Below are positions 36,467 through 46,273 of a stretch of DNA of 64,000 nucleotides, piece by piece. Origin of the DNA: CAVOJV01 sp963696325 (lineage in GTDB: Bacteria; Pseudomonadota; Gammaproteobacteria; Competibacterales; Competibacteraceae). A program made the translations under genes and the position numbers. The stretch covers positions 40,977-104,976 of the forward strand of contig CAVOJV010000042.1 in NCBI GenBank assembly GCA_963696325.1, given 5' to 3'. A model generated the notes under the pieces. It did no database searches, was not told the DNA's origin, and was given only the letters and a program-made list of their open reading frames with translations. Numbering within the stretch: the first letter of the stretch is position 1; each line of letters starts with the position of its first letter.

Positions 36467-37531
36467 ATGTCCAGTGCTAAAACTCTCGGCGAAACTCTGC
36501 GCGGTCGTGGCGTCAGCCGACGGGCTTTTCTCAAATTCTGCGCCGCCACGACTTCCATGATGGCGCTCCCTCCAAGCATGATTTCCACAGTCGCTCAGGC
36601 GCTCGAAAAGGCGAGGCGACCATCGGTCATCTGGCTTTCCTTTCAGGAATGCACAGGTTGCACAGAATCCCTGACTCGTTCTCATTCGCCGACGGTGGAA
36701 GGGCTCATCTTCGATGCCATCTCTCTAGATTACCACCACGCCCTGCAAGCAGCGTCGGGATCTGGCGCAGAAGACGCCCGGCTCAGCGCCATGCGGGAAA
36801 ACGCGGGTAAGTATCTGCTAGTAGTGGACGGCTCCATACCGCTTGGCAATCCTGGCTATTCAACGATTGCCGGCATCAGTAACTTGGATATGCTGATCGA
36901 GACGGCAAGGGATGCCCTTGCCGTCATTGCGGTAGGTACCTGCGCCGCGTTTGGCGGTATCCCCTATGCCCATCCGAACCCAACCGGCGCTGTCCCTGTT
37001 TCCGATATTATCAAGGATAAACCGATTATCAATGTGTCGGGCTGTCCTCCTATACCCGTGGTTATCACCGGTGTTCTGGCACATTTTCTGACTTTCGGCA
37101 CCATCCCCGAACTCGATGCGCTCAGCCGGCCTACCGTCTTCTATGGTCAGAACATCCATGATCGCTGTTACCGCCGTCCTTTCTATGAGCGGGGGCAGTT
37201 CGCGGAAAGCTTTGACGATGAAGGTGCGAAGAAGGGGTGGTGCCTTTATAAAATGGGCTGCAAAGGCCCCATTACCTATAATGCCTGCGCCACTGCTAAG
37301 TGGAACCAGGGCGTGAGCTTCCCGATTGGGTCCGGGCACCCCTGTCTTGGCTGTTCTGAACCCAATTTCTGGGACAAGGGCGGCTTTTATGAAGCCCTTC
37401 CCCAAGGCCAGTGGGGCGGCGGGGCCGGGTTGGCGGCCGCTGCAGCGGCAGGCGCCGCTATCGGAGCAGGTGCTGCCTTGCTGGCACGCAACAAACAAAA
37501 GCAAGTACAAGCAAAGGAGGAGAAAATATGA
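36467..37531 (+). CDS. hynS: [NiFe] hydrogenase small subunit, Isp-type (HynS)
   Basis: A 354-residue small subunit of the HynS-Isp1-Isp2-HynL type known from purple sulfur bacteria such as Thiocapsa. It has a Tat signal (SRRAFLKFCAATTS), the proximal cluster motif QECTGCTES, and ligands in GTCAAFGG, NVSGCPPIP, CLYKMGCKG and GHPCLGCSEP. The C-terminal Ala/Gly-rich helix AAAAAGAAIGAGAALLA is a membrane anchor. A GGAGGAG site precedes ATG 36467. The stop overlaps the isp1 start by 4 bases. It is clearly paralogous to HybO. Confidence 0.93.
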   Translation: MSSAKTLGETLRGRGVSRRAFLKFCAATTSMMALPPSMISTVAQALEKARRPSVIWLSFQECTGCTESLTRSHSPTVEGLIFDAISLDYHHALQAASGSGAEDARLSAMRENAGKYLLVVDGSIPLGNPGYSTIAGISNLDMLIETARDALAVIAVGTCAAFGGIPYAHPNPTGAVPVSDIIKDKPIINVSGCPPIPVVITGVLAHFLTFGTIPELDALSRPTVFYGQNIHDRCYRRPFYERGQFAESFDDEGAKKGWCLYKMGCKGPITYNACATAKWNQGVSFPIGSGHPCLGCSEPNFWDKGGFYEALPQGQWGGGAGLAAAAAAGAAIGAGAALLARNKQKQVQAKEEKI

Positions 37532-38181
37532 GTCTGCTCGACTTCGCGCGCGGCCCCGCTCTGCATTGGTCGCTAATTATCTTCATGGCCGGCATTTTTT
37601 GGCGCCTCACAGGGGCCTTATTGATACCGCAGAGGATAAAACTCTCGGCGCCCCGGCGCACCGACACCTGGTTGGCAGGATTAAGGGCCATCGAAACTCG
37701 GTCCTGGCCGCTTGAGGAATTCCATAAGATCATCCGTTTTCAACATTACTCCGGCTATCTCTGGCATATCAGTTTTTTTGTCGTATTGTTTTTCTTTCAG
37801 CCCCATATCCTCTTCTTCAAATCGCTGACGGGCCTGTCCTGGCCAGGCTTGCCTAACAACATCATCTTGATTTCCGGGGTTATTGCCGCAGGCACGTTGC
37901 TTGTCCTACTCGCCAGGCGGCTGGCCCATCCGGTGCTGCGCAAGATTTCCAATGCAGATGATTATATTAGCTGGTTGGTGACTATTTTACCCTTGATTAC
38001 TGGCCTTATAGCCTTCGCGCATGTCGGTGGCCGCTACGAGACCATGCTGGCGCTACACATTCTGAGCGTGGAGGTGTTGTTGCTTTGGTTCCCCTTCGGG
38101 AAACTGATGCACGCCGTGCTGGTTTTCCCCTCTCGGTTTCAGACCGGTGCGTCCTTTGGTCGCCGGGGGATACGGGCATGA
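37528..38181 (+). CDS. isp1: Isp1, cytochrome b-type membrane subunit of HynSL hydrogenase
   Basis: A 217-residue membrane protein with about five helices, related to NarI/DsrM-type haem b proteins. Candidate haem ligands are His residues in FQHYSGYLWHISFF and in IAFAHVGGRYETMLALHIL. It would take electrons from HynS at the periplasmic face and link to Isp2. ATG 37528 (MSLLDFARGPALHWS) overlaps the hynS stop, and the stop overlaps isp2, showing tight coupling. Confidence 0.9.
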   Translation: MSLLDFARGPALHWSLIIFMAGIFWRLTGALLIPQRIKLSAPRRTDTWLAGLRAIETRSWPLEEFHKIIRFQHYSGYLWHISFFVVLFFFQPHILFFKSLTGLSWPGLPNNIILISGVIAAGTLLVLLARRLAHPVLRKISNADDYISWLVTILPLITGLIAFAHVGGRYETMLALHILSVEVLLLWFPFGKLMHAVLVFPSRFQTGASFGRRGIRA

Positions 38182-39512
38182 CTATCAACCAAGCACAGTT
38201 TGAAGAGTTTCGGCAGACCATTAAGGAATTGGGGCAGACCGTTCAACCGGTTGAAGGACTGACGGATGATGAGCGTGTCAAACGCGCCAAGCAAGTCTTC
38301 CTGACCCGGATTCACTCGGCCATGGCTGTGGATATGGAAAGCTGTATCCATTGTGGCATGTGCGCCGAAGCCTGCCACTTTTATGCACAGACCAAAAACC
38401 CGAAATACACGCCTATACTCAAGGTGGACTTGCTTAGGCGAGTCTATCGTCGCGAGTTGGGGCCGCAACGGTGGTTGTACCGATTATTCACGCATGACAT
38501 CACCGCGCAGGAATTGGAAGAGTGGCAGGAACTCGTGTATGACTCCTGCACCGAATGCGGGCGCTGTAGCATGATTTGCCCGATGGGCATCAATGTCTCC
38601 GCCATGATCAATGTGGTCCGCCAGGGTGTCGCAGAAGCCGGGTTCATGCCCGATGAGTTGCGGGCGGTTGAGAAAGAGCAGAAGGAGCACGGCACAACCT
38701 TTGGGGTAGGTCCTGAACGGCTAAAAGCCGCGCTTGAGAAACTCAAACAAAGCGGTATAGACATTCCCATCAACAAGGATAAAGCCGATGTCATGCTGCT
38801 CATCTCCGGCTATGGCGTCAACATTACCGAGGACGCCTTGCTTGCTACCGTGAAGATCATGAACCATGTGGGAGTGAACTGGACCATTCGCACCGATGGT
38901 TATGAATGCGCTCACTTTGGCATGCTTTCTGGCCGTGAGCAGACGTTACGGGCATCCACGCTGCGGGTTATCAATACCGCTGTCGCTTGTGGCGCCAAGA
39001 TGGTGGTCACTGCCGAATGCGGCTATGGTTATACGGCGTTGCGCTGGGAGGGAGCACGGCGTTATGGCAAACCCCTACCGTTCGAGGTGTTGGCTATCTC
39101 CGAGTTTATGGGACGGCAACTCAAAGCAGGAAAGCTAAGGCTCAAGAAAATGAAGAGAAAGTCGGTAACCTTCCATGACCCCTGTAAGGTTGGACGCGTT
39201 GGCGGGGTACTCGAAGAACCGCGCGCACTGCTGAATGCGTTGGGCGTGGACTTTCGCGAAATGGCAGACCCCCCCCAGACCAACTGGTGCTGCGGAGGGG
39301 GCAGTGGTGTGTTCCTGATCAATCGCGCCACCCCACTGCGCCAAAAAGCGTTTGAGAGCAAGCGCAGCGCGGTGGTTAATACGGGTGCTGACACCGTGGT
39401 CGTTGCCTGTGATAGCTGCCGGATGACTTTCGAAATCGGCAAGGCCAATGCCCACTGGGATATGCCCATCGAGAGTCTGGTCGTGATGGTCGGAGAGAAT
39501 CTGGCGGATTGA
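38178..39512 (+). CDS. isp2: Isp2, HdrD-like iron-sulfur subunit of HynSL hydrogenase
   Basis: A 444-residue cytoplasmic protein like heterodisulfide reductase HdrD and DsrK. Two [4Fe-4S] motifs are in the N-terminal third (CIHCGMCAEACHFY and CTECGRCSMICPMG). The C-terminal half has CCG-type domains (VTAECGYGYTALRW, FHDPCKVGRVGG, NWCCGGGSG, VVACDSCRMTFE). It may pass hydrogenase electrons to a cytoplasmic disulfide or sulfur-metabolism acceptor. ATG 38178 overlaps the isp1 stop. Confidence 0.92.
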   Translation: MTINQAQFEEFRQTIKELGQTVQPVEGLTDDERVKRAKQVFLTRIHSAMAVDMESCIHCGMCAEACHFYAQTKNPKYTPILKVDLLRRVYRRELGPQRWLYRLFTHDITAQELEEWQELVYDSCTECGRCSMICPMGINVSAMINVVRQGVAEAGFMPDELRAVEKEQKEHGTTFGVGPERLKAALEKLKQSGIDIPINKDKADVMLLISGYGVNITEDALLATVKIMNHVGVNWTIRTDGYECAHFGMLSGREQTLRASTLRVINTAVACGAKMVVTAECGYGYTALRWEGARRYGKPLPFEVLAISEFMGRQLKAGKLRLKKMKRKSVTFHDPCKVGRVGGVLEEPRALLNALGVDFREMADPPQTNWCCGGGSGVFLINRATPLRQKAFESKRSAVVNTGADTVVVACDSCRMTFEIGKANAHWDMPIESLVVMVGENLAD

Positions 39513-39535
39513 CGAGACGAGATTAGGAAAAGACC

Positions 39536-41254
39536 ATGAGTAAAAGAGTCGTAGTTGATCCCATTACCCGTATCGAAGGCCACCTGCGCATCGAAGCCCA
39601 GATGGACGGCGATACGATTAGCCAAGCTTATTCCTCAGGCACCATGGTGCGCGGCATTGAAATTATCCTGCGAGGACGCGATCCACGCGATGCCTGGGCT
39701 TTCGCCCAACGCATCTGCGGAGTGTGTACACTGGTCCATGGCATCGCCGCAGTGCGCGCGGTCGAAGATGCCCTGCAATACAAAATTCCACCCAACGCTC
39801 AACTGATCCGCAATCTCATGATCGCGGCCCAGTACGTGCATGACCACGTGATGCATTTTTATCACCTGCATGCCCTGGACTGGGTGGACGTGGTTTCCGC
39901 GCTGCAGGCCGATCCCGCCGCTACCGCCAAGTTGGCGCAATCGATAAGCAGCTACCCGCGTTCCTCGCCTGGCTATTTCTCCGATGTCAGGAAAAAGCTC
40001 AGGGACTTCGTTGAAGGCGGGCAATTAGGTATCTTCGCCAATGCTTACTGGGGTCATCCAGCCTACCGGCTGCCGCCCGAGGCTAATCTCATGGCGGTGG
40101 CCCACTATCTGGACGCCCTGGCCTGGCAACGGGATGTTGCAAAAATGCATGCCATCTTCGGTGGCAAGAATCCGCATCCCAACTTCCTGGTGGGGGGAGT
40201 GCCTTGCCCCATCGACCTTAATTCAGACTCGGCCATCAACGCCGAGCGCCTTGCGCAGGTCCAGGAAATCATCAACCAGATGCGGGCCTTCGTAGACCTG
40301 GTTTACGTACCGGACACGCTGGCCATCGCCAGTTTTTACAAAGACTGGGGAGGGCAGGGCGAAGGTGTCGGTAGTTTCCTTACGTATGGCGATTTTCCGG
40401 AAAAGGGAATGGATGATCCCAGCAGCTACCTGATACCCGCAGGCGTCATTCTCAATCGCGATCTGTCCACGATTTATCCGCTGGACCTGAACGCCGGCGA
40501 TCAGATCCAGGAGTTCGTATCGCACTCCTGGTATGACTACAAGGCAGGCAAAGCCAAGGGGCTGCATCCTTATGATGGCGAGACCGCACTCAACTATAGC
40601 GGCCCCACGCCTCCCTACGAGCAACTGGATGTGGAGCAGTCGTATTCCTGGCTTAAATCGCCGCGCTGGAAGGGCAAGGCGGTGGAAGTCGGACCGCTGG
40701 CTCGCGTGCTCATGCTCTACGCTAAGGGGCATCCTCAGACTAAAGAGTTAGTGGGCATGACGCTGAGCAAGCTCGATATACCAGTGCAGGCCCTGTTCTC
40801 AACCCTGGGTCGTACTGCCGCCAGAACGCTGGAAACCAAGATTATCGCCGACACTATGCAGACCTGGTACAACCACTTGATCGCCAATATCAGAGGCGGC
40901 GATACCAAGACCTTCAACGACATTCTATGGGAGCCCTCCACTTGGCCGAAACAGGCCAAGGGAGTAGGCCACATGGAAGCACCAAGGGGTGGCTTGGCGC
41001 ATTGGATCGTCATCGAAGATGGTAAAATTGCCAACTATCAAGCGGTGGTACCCAGTACCTGGAATGCTGGTCCACGCGACTTCACCGGTCAAGCAGGACC
41101 TTACGAGGCAGCGCTTGCTGGCCATAAACTGCATGATCCCAAGCAACCCATCGAGATTCTGCGCACCATCCACAGCTTCGATCCTTGTATCGCTTGCGCG
41201 GTGCATTTGACCGATCCGGATAGCGGTGAACTTATCGAGGTCAAAATTAACTGA
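39536..41254 (+). CDS. hynL: [NiFe] hydrogenase large subunit HynL
   Basis: A 572-residue catalytic subunit of the second hydrogenase. The active-site motifs RICGVCTLVH and DPCIACAVH are followed by a 15-residue C-terminal extension for protease removal. The start MSKRVVVDPITRIEGHLRIE parallels HybC and shows the two large subunits are paralogues. It is separated from isp2 by 23 bases. A terminator follows about 30 bases downstream, marking the end of the hydrogenase run. Confidence 0.95.
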   Translation: MSKRVVVDPITRIEGHLRIEAQMDGDTISQAYSSGTMVRGIEIILRGRDPRDAWAFAQRICGVCTLVHGIAAVRAVEDALQYKIPPNAQLIRNLMIAAQYVHDHVMHFYHLHALDWVDVVSALQADPAATAKLAQSISSYPRSSPGYFSDVRKKLRDFVEGGQLGIFANAYWGHPAYRLPPEANLMAVAHYLDALAWQRDVAKMHAIFGGKNPHPNFLVGGVPCPIDLNSDSAINAERLAQVQEIINQMRAFVDLVYVPDTLAIASFYKDWGGQGEGVGSFLTYGDFPEKGMDDPSSYLIPAGVILNRDLSTIYPLDLNAGDQIQEFVSHSWYDYKAGKAKGLHPYDGETALNYSGPTPPYEQLDVEQSYSWLKSPRWKGKAVEVGPLARVLMLYAKGHPQTKELVGMTLSKLDIPVQALFSTLGRTAARTLETKIIADTMQTWYNHLIANIRGGDTKTFNDILWEPSTWPKQAKGVGHMEAPRGGLAHWIVIEDGKIANYQAVVPSTWNAGPRDFTGQAGPYEAALAGHKLHDPKQPIEILRTIHSFDPCIACAVHLTDPDSGELIEVKIN

Positions 41255-41284
41255 CCGTTGACTCAGAGGCTCGTGTATCTATCC

Positions 41285-41313
41285 AAAGGCCGGTTTTTAA
41301 CGGCCTTTGTTTT
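41285..41313 (+). terminator. Rho-independent terminator after hynL
   Basis: An 8-bp stem AAAGGCCG / CGGCCTTT with an 8-base loop (GTTTTTAA) is followed by GTTTTC. Confidence 0.8.
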
Positions 41314-42281
41314 CACGCCACTCTAAGGATTTGTGCCAAAATAACTTGACTATCCAGAGGCCGCCCACGCCAGTTCAGGCTGCTGTAGGCAAACATGCGA
41401 TGCTCGATGTTATGCCAGTTGCTCGTGCCCGGCGGCAGATGCCAGCCCGAGACCGTCAGGCCGGTGTCGTCAGCCAAGCGCTGCAGTTCGGTTTTCCAAA
41501 GCCGTGTGCGCGACCCATTGCTGCCCCCGCCATCGGCGACGATCAGCATCTCCTGGGCCGCTGGGTAGCATCCCTGGCCCATTTGGTGCCACCAGCGCCG
41601 CAGCGTCCCGACCGCAAACTCCGCGGTGTCATGATCCATCCCGACACTGACCCAGCCCCGATTGGCGGTCACCTCGTACACCCCGTAGGGCACCGCCCGG
41701 CCGAGCGCTTGGGTGCGGAAATCGTAGACATTGACCGGCTCGGGCTCGCCCCTGGGCCGCCACTCCCGTCCACCGTTCTTGAACATGCCGACCCATTCCT
41801 TTTTCTTCGCATCGACCGACACGACCGGCTGACCCCGGCATTGGAACTGCTTGGTCCGCTCGTTGATGTGCGCAAACTGGGCGTCGCGGTCCGGGTGCGA
41901 ACTGCCCTCGCGCGTCTTGCGGTTAGCTTGCAGGCGGTAGTCCAGTGCCCCCAGCAGCCGGTTGACCGTGCGCGCACTGACCTGATGAGCCTGCGCGCAG
42001 AGTTCGTCCGCGAGTTTGCGCACGCTCTTGCGGGTCCAGCACAGCGGCGACTGCGGGTCACCGCGGGTCACTGGCTCCACCAGCGACTCCAGCGCTGCAA
42101 GCAACGCCGGGGCCTGCTCCGTAAGCCGCTTGCGCCCGCCACCGCAGGATCGGCTCGAAAGACGCTCCGCTACGCCGGCGCTGACCCTGCTCCCGGATGC
42201 CAGCGACCTCTCGTCCATCAGCGGACGCAGCGCTTCAAACTTCTGTCTGACCAACCCGACCTCGCCCAGGTTGTGTTGCAT
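41313..42281 (-). pseudogene. ISAzo13-family transposase, truncated at both ends
   Basis: A 322-residue frame with ISAzo13 features (RKTREGSSHPDRDAQFAHIN, VVSVDAKKKEWVGMFKNGGR, DHDTAEFAVGTLRRWWHQMG, LIVADGGGSNGSRTRLWK, NIEHRMFAYSSLNWRGRPL). Family members run about 400 residues or more and continue past NWRGRPL; here homology stops near 41340. The apparent first residues MQHN come from the end of the IS6 element, so the 5' side is also disrupted. Not expected to be active. Confidence 0.75.
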
Positions 42282-43076
42282 TAGCGGAGAGGGCTTGATT
42301 TCGGTAAGCTAAGCGCCCAACGAATAGCATCGCGAGCACCTCCATGATCGACTTCAAAGGCCATCGCTTCGAACAAGACATCATCCTTACCGGTGTCCGT
42401 TGGTACCTAGCATACCCGTTGAGTTATCGGAACCTGGAAGAAATGATGGCAGAGCGTGGCGTCGAGGTCGACCATGCCACGATCTACCGCTGGGTCCAGA
42501 AGTTCACTCCCCCACTGGAAGCCGCTTTCCGGAAAGGGAAGAAGCGCCCGATGGGTAACAGTTGGCGGATGGACGAAACGTACACCAAGAGCAAAGGCCA
42601 GTGGAAATACCTCTACCGTGCCGTCGATCGGGACGGCCAGACCCTCGACTTCCTGCTCACCGCCCCTCGTGACAAGCAGGCCGCTCGGCGCTTTTTCAAG
42701 CAGGCGGTGCGCCAGCACGGTCTCCCGGCCAAGGTCACGATCGATAAGAGCGGGGCCAATACCGCGGCGATCGAGGCACTTAAGAAGGCAACCGCTCACG
42801 CCATCGAGATCCGCCAGAGCCAGTACTTAAACAATCTAGTGGAGCAGGATCATCGCACGGTCAAACGGATCGTCCGGCCGATGCTGGGATTCCATTCCTT
42901 CCGCTCGGCCCGGGTGACCCTGTCAGGCATCGAACTCATGCCCATGATCAAGAAAGGACAGATGATCACGGTCGATGGGTGGGGTCTATCTGCTGCCGAG
43001 CAGTTCTATTCTTTAGCCGCCTAATTCCGTCCGGAGCTTGTCCAATCTGGCCTGTCGGAAAATAACGCAACACAAC
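42270..43076 (+). mobile_element. IS6-family insertion sequence
   Basis: About 807 bp, within the usual range for IS6 elements, with end repeats GTTGTGTTGC (42270-42279) and GCAACACAAC (43067-43076). Flanking 8-base sequences do not match, so there is no target duplication, as after recombination or replicon cointegration. It cuts into the ISAzo13 remnant and lies 25 bases upstream of the asnB-like gene. Confidence 0.75.
42344..43024 (+). CDS. IS6-family transposase
   Basis: A 226-residue full-length DDE transposase: N-terminal HTH (YPLSYRNLEEMMAERGVEV), first Asp in WRMDETYTK, second in VTIDKSGAN, Glu in NNLVEQDHRTVKR. Length and motifs are those of IS26-like enzymes. It appears intact. Confidence 0.92.
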   Translation: MIDFKGHRFEQDIILTGVRWYLAYPLSYRNLEEMMAERGVEVDHATIYRWVQKFTPPLEAAFRKGKKRPMGNSWRMDETYTKSKGQWKYLYRAVDRDGQTLDFLLTAPRDKQAARRFFKQAVRQHGLPAKVTIDKSGANTAAIEALKKATAHAIEIRQSQYLNNLVEQDHRTVKRIVRPMLGFHSFRSARVTLSGIELMPMIKKGQMITVDGWGLSAAEQFYSLAA

Positions 43077-43101
43077 TGTCCGAACTATTGTGAGTAAGAA
43101 C

Positions 43102-45048
43102 ATGTGCGGAATTTGCGGAGCTTTTTACTTTGATCGCCAGAACTGGGTCTCGCAGGATATTCTCGATGGCATGAATAGTCGTATTGTGCATCGCGGGCCA
43201 GATGATGCCGGAATCTATCGCAGTGAAAATGTTGGCCTTGCGATGCGACGTTTGAGCATTATCGACGTCATAAGCGGCCATCAACCCCTGTCAAATGAAG
43301 ATGAGTCTGTCTGGATCGTTTTCAACGGCGAAATCTACAACCACAACGAACTCAGAAAAAAACTACAAGCTCGAGGACATCAATACCGAACCAAAAGCGA
43401 TACGGAAACAATCGTTCACCTTTACGAAGAGTATGGTACCGATTGCGTTAACCATTTGAGCGGGATGTTCGCTTTCGTGATCTGGGATGGGAAACGTCGC
43501 ACACTGTTCGGGGCACGTGATCGTTTTGGGATCAAGCCTTTTTACTATTACAAAAACGAGCGCGAGTTTCTATTCGGCTCAGAAATAAAATCACTACTCG
43601 CTCATCCGGGTATCAAAGCAAGTTTAAACGAAAAGGCATTGCCGGAATACTTGGCGATGGGTTATGTCTGCGGCACAGAGACGTTATTCGAATCGATTCA
43701 TCAGTTGGCGCCAGGCTATACAATTCAACTGGATGAATCGGGTTTAGCTACAGTGCGCCAATACTGGGATCTACAAGCGGAGGAAACAGGAGAGAAATTT
43801 CCAAGCCGCGTGTACGAAGACACCTATCTGGGTAGGTTTCAGGAAGCGGTCCGCAGTCATATGTTAAGTGATGTCCCGTTGGGCGTGTTTCTCAGCGGTG
43901 GAGTCGATTCCAGCGCTATTGTCGCCCTCACAGCGCGCGAGAGTCGAAATCCGATTAGCACTTTCTCTGTCGGTTACAAGGAATTGCCCTTCAGCGAACT
44001 GCCATACGCACGAGAGGTCGCCGATGCTCTCGGTGCCCGGCACCATGAGGTGCTCGTATCGCAAAACGATTTCTTCGACGCTCTCCCTGCGCTCATCGAG
44101 ATTCAAGATGAGCCGCTCGCATGGCCTTCAAATGCGGCCTTGTTTTTTGTCGCACGGCTGGCTCGCGAACAGGTGACGGTCGTATTGACTGGAGAGGGGA
44201 GCGACGAAACGCTTGCCGGGTACACGCGATACGCTTATACGCTACTTAACCAAAAACTTGATCGAGCGTATAGGGCTATCATGCCAACCCCATTTCGGCG
44301 GCAGATACGTGAATTTATTAATAGCACATCCCTTCTTAGCGCCGGCCTGCGGCGCAAATTGGAGCACACGTTTCTGGGACGCGCGGGCGAGTCTTGGGAG
44401 TCCTTTTACTTTGATAATTTCTATTCCGCTTTTTCAGAAAATGAACAAACTGATTTGCTAGTGGGACCCGGAATGGATAGTGCGTATACTGGCAGCATGA
44501 AAGCTTGGAACGTATCTCGGGGAAGTCTTCTGCAGCGATTGCTTTACGCGGATATCAAGACCTATCTAGTCGCGCTCCTGATGAAGCAGGACCGCATGAG
44601 TATGGCAGCTTCCATCGAAAGCCGCGTTCCCTTCCTTGATCATGCGCTGGCTGAGTATGCCTTCTGTATTCCTGCTAGTGCCAACATTCACGGCTTATCC
44701 GGAAAACATGTCCTTAAAAACGTAATGAAAAAAACCCTGCCAGACTCGATTATCTTCCGGAAAAAGCTTGGCTTCCCAACGCCGTGGCAATACTGGCTGT
44801 CTGGTGACCAGATCGAGCAGATTCAGCTTACTTTGCTTGAAGCTCGGACCTCATCGAGGGGTTTATTCCATCCCAATGCAATCCGCGGGATATTGGCGGA
44901 ACATCGTTCAGGATTTCGTGATCACGCAAACCGAATCTGGCGGCTCTTGACCTTTGAGCTTTGGTGTCGTGTCTTCCTGGATGGAGAAGAGCCGAATCGC
45001 GACTTGCTGAAAGACCCTCGTGCGACGCAAGTTAGAGTCACGTCTTGA
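43102..45048 (+). CDS. asnB: Asparagine synthase-like glutamine amidotransferase (polysaccharide cluster)
   Basis: A 648-residue two-domain protein. The N-terminal Ntn-type glutaminase has nucleophile Cys2 (MCGICGAFYF) and the motifs HRGPDDAG and FNGEIYNH. The synthetase domain has the PPi-loop LSGGVDSSAIVAL. I set the start at ATG 43102 because Cys2 must become N-terminal after Met removal. The GTG at 43090 would abolish this. The location before glycosyltransferases suggests amidation of a sugar or surface polymer rather than asparagine supply. Its original promoter has probably been replaced by the IS6 insertion 25 bases upstream. Confidence 0.9.
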   Translation: MCGICGAFYFDRQNWVSQDILDGMNSRIVHRGPDDAGIYRSENVGLAMRRLSIIDVISGHQPLSNEDESVWIVFNGEIYNHNELRKKLQARGHQYRTKSDTETIVHLYEEYGTDCVNHLSGMFAFVIWDGKRRTLFGARDRFGIKPFYYYKNEREFLFGSEIKSLLAHPGIKASLNEKALPEYLAMGYVCGTETLFESIHQLAPGYTIQLDESGLATVRQYWDLQAEETGEKFPSRVYEDTYLGRFQEAVRSHMLSDVPLGVFLSGGVDSSAIVALTARESRNPISTFSVGYKELPFSELPYAREVADALGARHHEVLVSQNDFFDALPALIEIQDEPLAWPSNAALFFVARLAREQVTVVLTGEGSDETLAGYTRYAYTLLNQKLDRAYRAIMPTPFRRQIREFINSTSLLSAGLRRKLEHTFLGRAGESWESFYFDNFYSAFSENEQTDLLVGPGMDSAYTGSMKAWNVSRGSLLQRLLYADIKTYLVALLMKQDRMSMAASIESRVPFLDHALAEYAFCIPASANIHGLSGKHVLKNVMKKTLPDSIIFRKKLGFPTPWQYWLSGDQIEQIQLTLLEARTSSRGLFHPNAIRGILAEHRSGFRDHANRIWRLLTFELWCRVFLDGEEPNRDLLKDPRATQVRVTS

Positions 45049-45115
45049 ATGAATCCGTCGATATGGTCCTCATCGCCGAGGTACAAACTTAAGTTGAGGA
45101 TGGAAGCTTATTCTC

Positions 45116-46273
45116 ATGACAACGCTTGAGGTTTGGTTTTGGACGTGCACCGTTTGTGTCCTGTATACGTACTTTTTTTATCCATTGTTGATCGGTTTGG
45201 TGGCTCATTTTCGCCGCCGGCCAGCCCGTCCTGTGAGCCGATTCAAGGGCTTGATCAGTGTCGTATTCGCTGTCTACAATGAAGACTCTTCCATCGATCG
45301 CCGACTTGATGAACTCACTAATCTACTCGCAGCATCTGGGTGTGAAGGTGAGGTTATTGTCGTTTCCGACGGTTCGACAGATGGTACGGCCATGTTGGCT
45401 AAGCGCCACACAAAAGGGCGTGTGCGGGTCCTGGAATTGCCCGTGCATGCTGGCAAAGCTGAGGCGCTGACTGTTGGCTGTGCCGCCGCCCTTGGTGATA
45501 TCATCGTCTTCGCCGATGCGCGCCAGCAATGGGCAGCAGACGTTCTGGAAAACCTTCTGGAGAACTTCACTGACCCCAAAGTCGGGGGCGTCAGCGGGGA
45601 TCTGGTAGTCGAGTCCGACTCCGACCTCATGGCTGGCGTCGGCTTGTACTGGCGCTACGAAAAATGGCTGCGGCGAACGGAGAGTGTCGTTCATTCGACC
45701 GTCGGCGTGACCGGCGCCATCAGCGCGGTGCGTCGGGAACTCTTTCATCCAATCCCAAAGGGAATAATTCTGGATGACGTCTACTGGCCCTTGCAGGTAA
45801 CTATGCAGGGGTATCGTGTGGTCCACGAGGAGAAGGCCATCGCATTCGACCAACTTCCCAAAAAAGCCGGCGACGAATTTCGTCGCAAGGTGCGCACCTT
45901 GACCGGTAATTTCCAATTGCTGACGCAACTCCCGGCCGCGCTGCTGCCATGGCGCAATCCCATTTGGTTCCAGTTCCTGTCCCATAAGATCATGCGGCTT
46001 GTGGTGCCTTGGGCGCTGCTGAGCATGCTCATCGTCAGTGCAATGCTGTCCGAAACCCTCTACCAAACGGCCTTTGGGGGCCAGGTGGCGTTCTATTGCC
46101 TGGGATTGATCGGGATCATGCAGGGTGCTCATACCCAGATGCGGCTGACCTCGGTGTCGGGCTCTTTCCTCCTGCTCAATGCCGCGGCTTGGCTTGCTTT
46201 TTGGATTTGGATTACGGGAAAGACCGCGAGTTCATGGAAAAAAATTCAATATAATCAAAAATATGTCATATAA
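45116..46273 (+). CDS. Family 2 glycosyltransferase, membrane-bound
   Basis: A 385-residue GT2 enzyme with an N-terminal membrane helix (FWTCTVCVLYTYFFYPLLIG). The catalytic domain contains ISVVFAVYNEDSSIDRRLDE, VVSDGSTDGT, the DxD-like FADARQQW and the acidic GIILDDVYWP. Two or three C-terminal helices follow. This layout resembles processive or chain-extending synthases of exopolysaccharides. Second gene of the polysaccharide cluster, 67 bases after the amidotransferase gene. Confidence 0.87.
   Translation: MTTLEVWFWTCTVCVLYTYFFYPLLIGLVAHFRRRPARPVSRFKGLISVVFAVYNEDSSIDRRLDELTNLLAASGCEGEVIVVSDGSTDGTAMLAKRHTKGRVRVLELPVHAGKAEALTVGCAAALGDIIVFADARQQWAADVLENLLENFTDPKVGGVSGDLVVESDSDLMAGVGLYWRYEKWLRRTESVVHSTVGVTGAISAVRRELFHPIPKGIILDDVYWPLQVTMQGYRVVHEEKAIAFDQLPKKAGDEFRRKVRTLTGNFQLLTQLPAALLPWRNPIWFQFLSHKIMRLVVPWALLSMLIVSAMLSETLYQTAFGGQVAFYCLGLIGIMQGAHTQMRLTSVSGSFLLLNAAAWLAFWIWITGKTASSWKKIQYNQKYVI

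Noticed and set aside
43102..45048. Housekeeping asparagine synthetase
   Set aside because: Context with glycosyltransferases, a deacetylase and an O-antigen ligase points to a surface-polymer amidotransferase, though the reaction type is the same.
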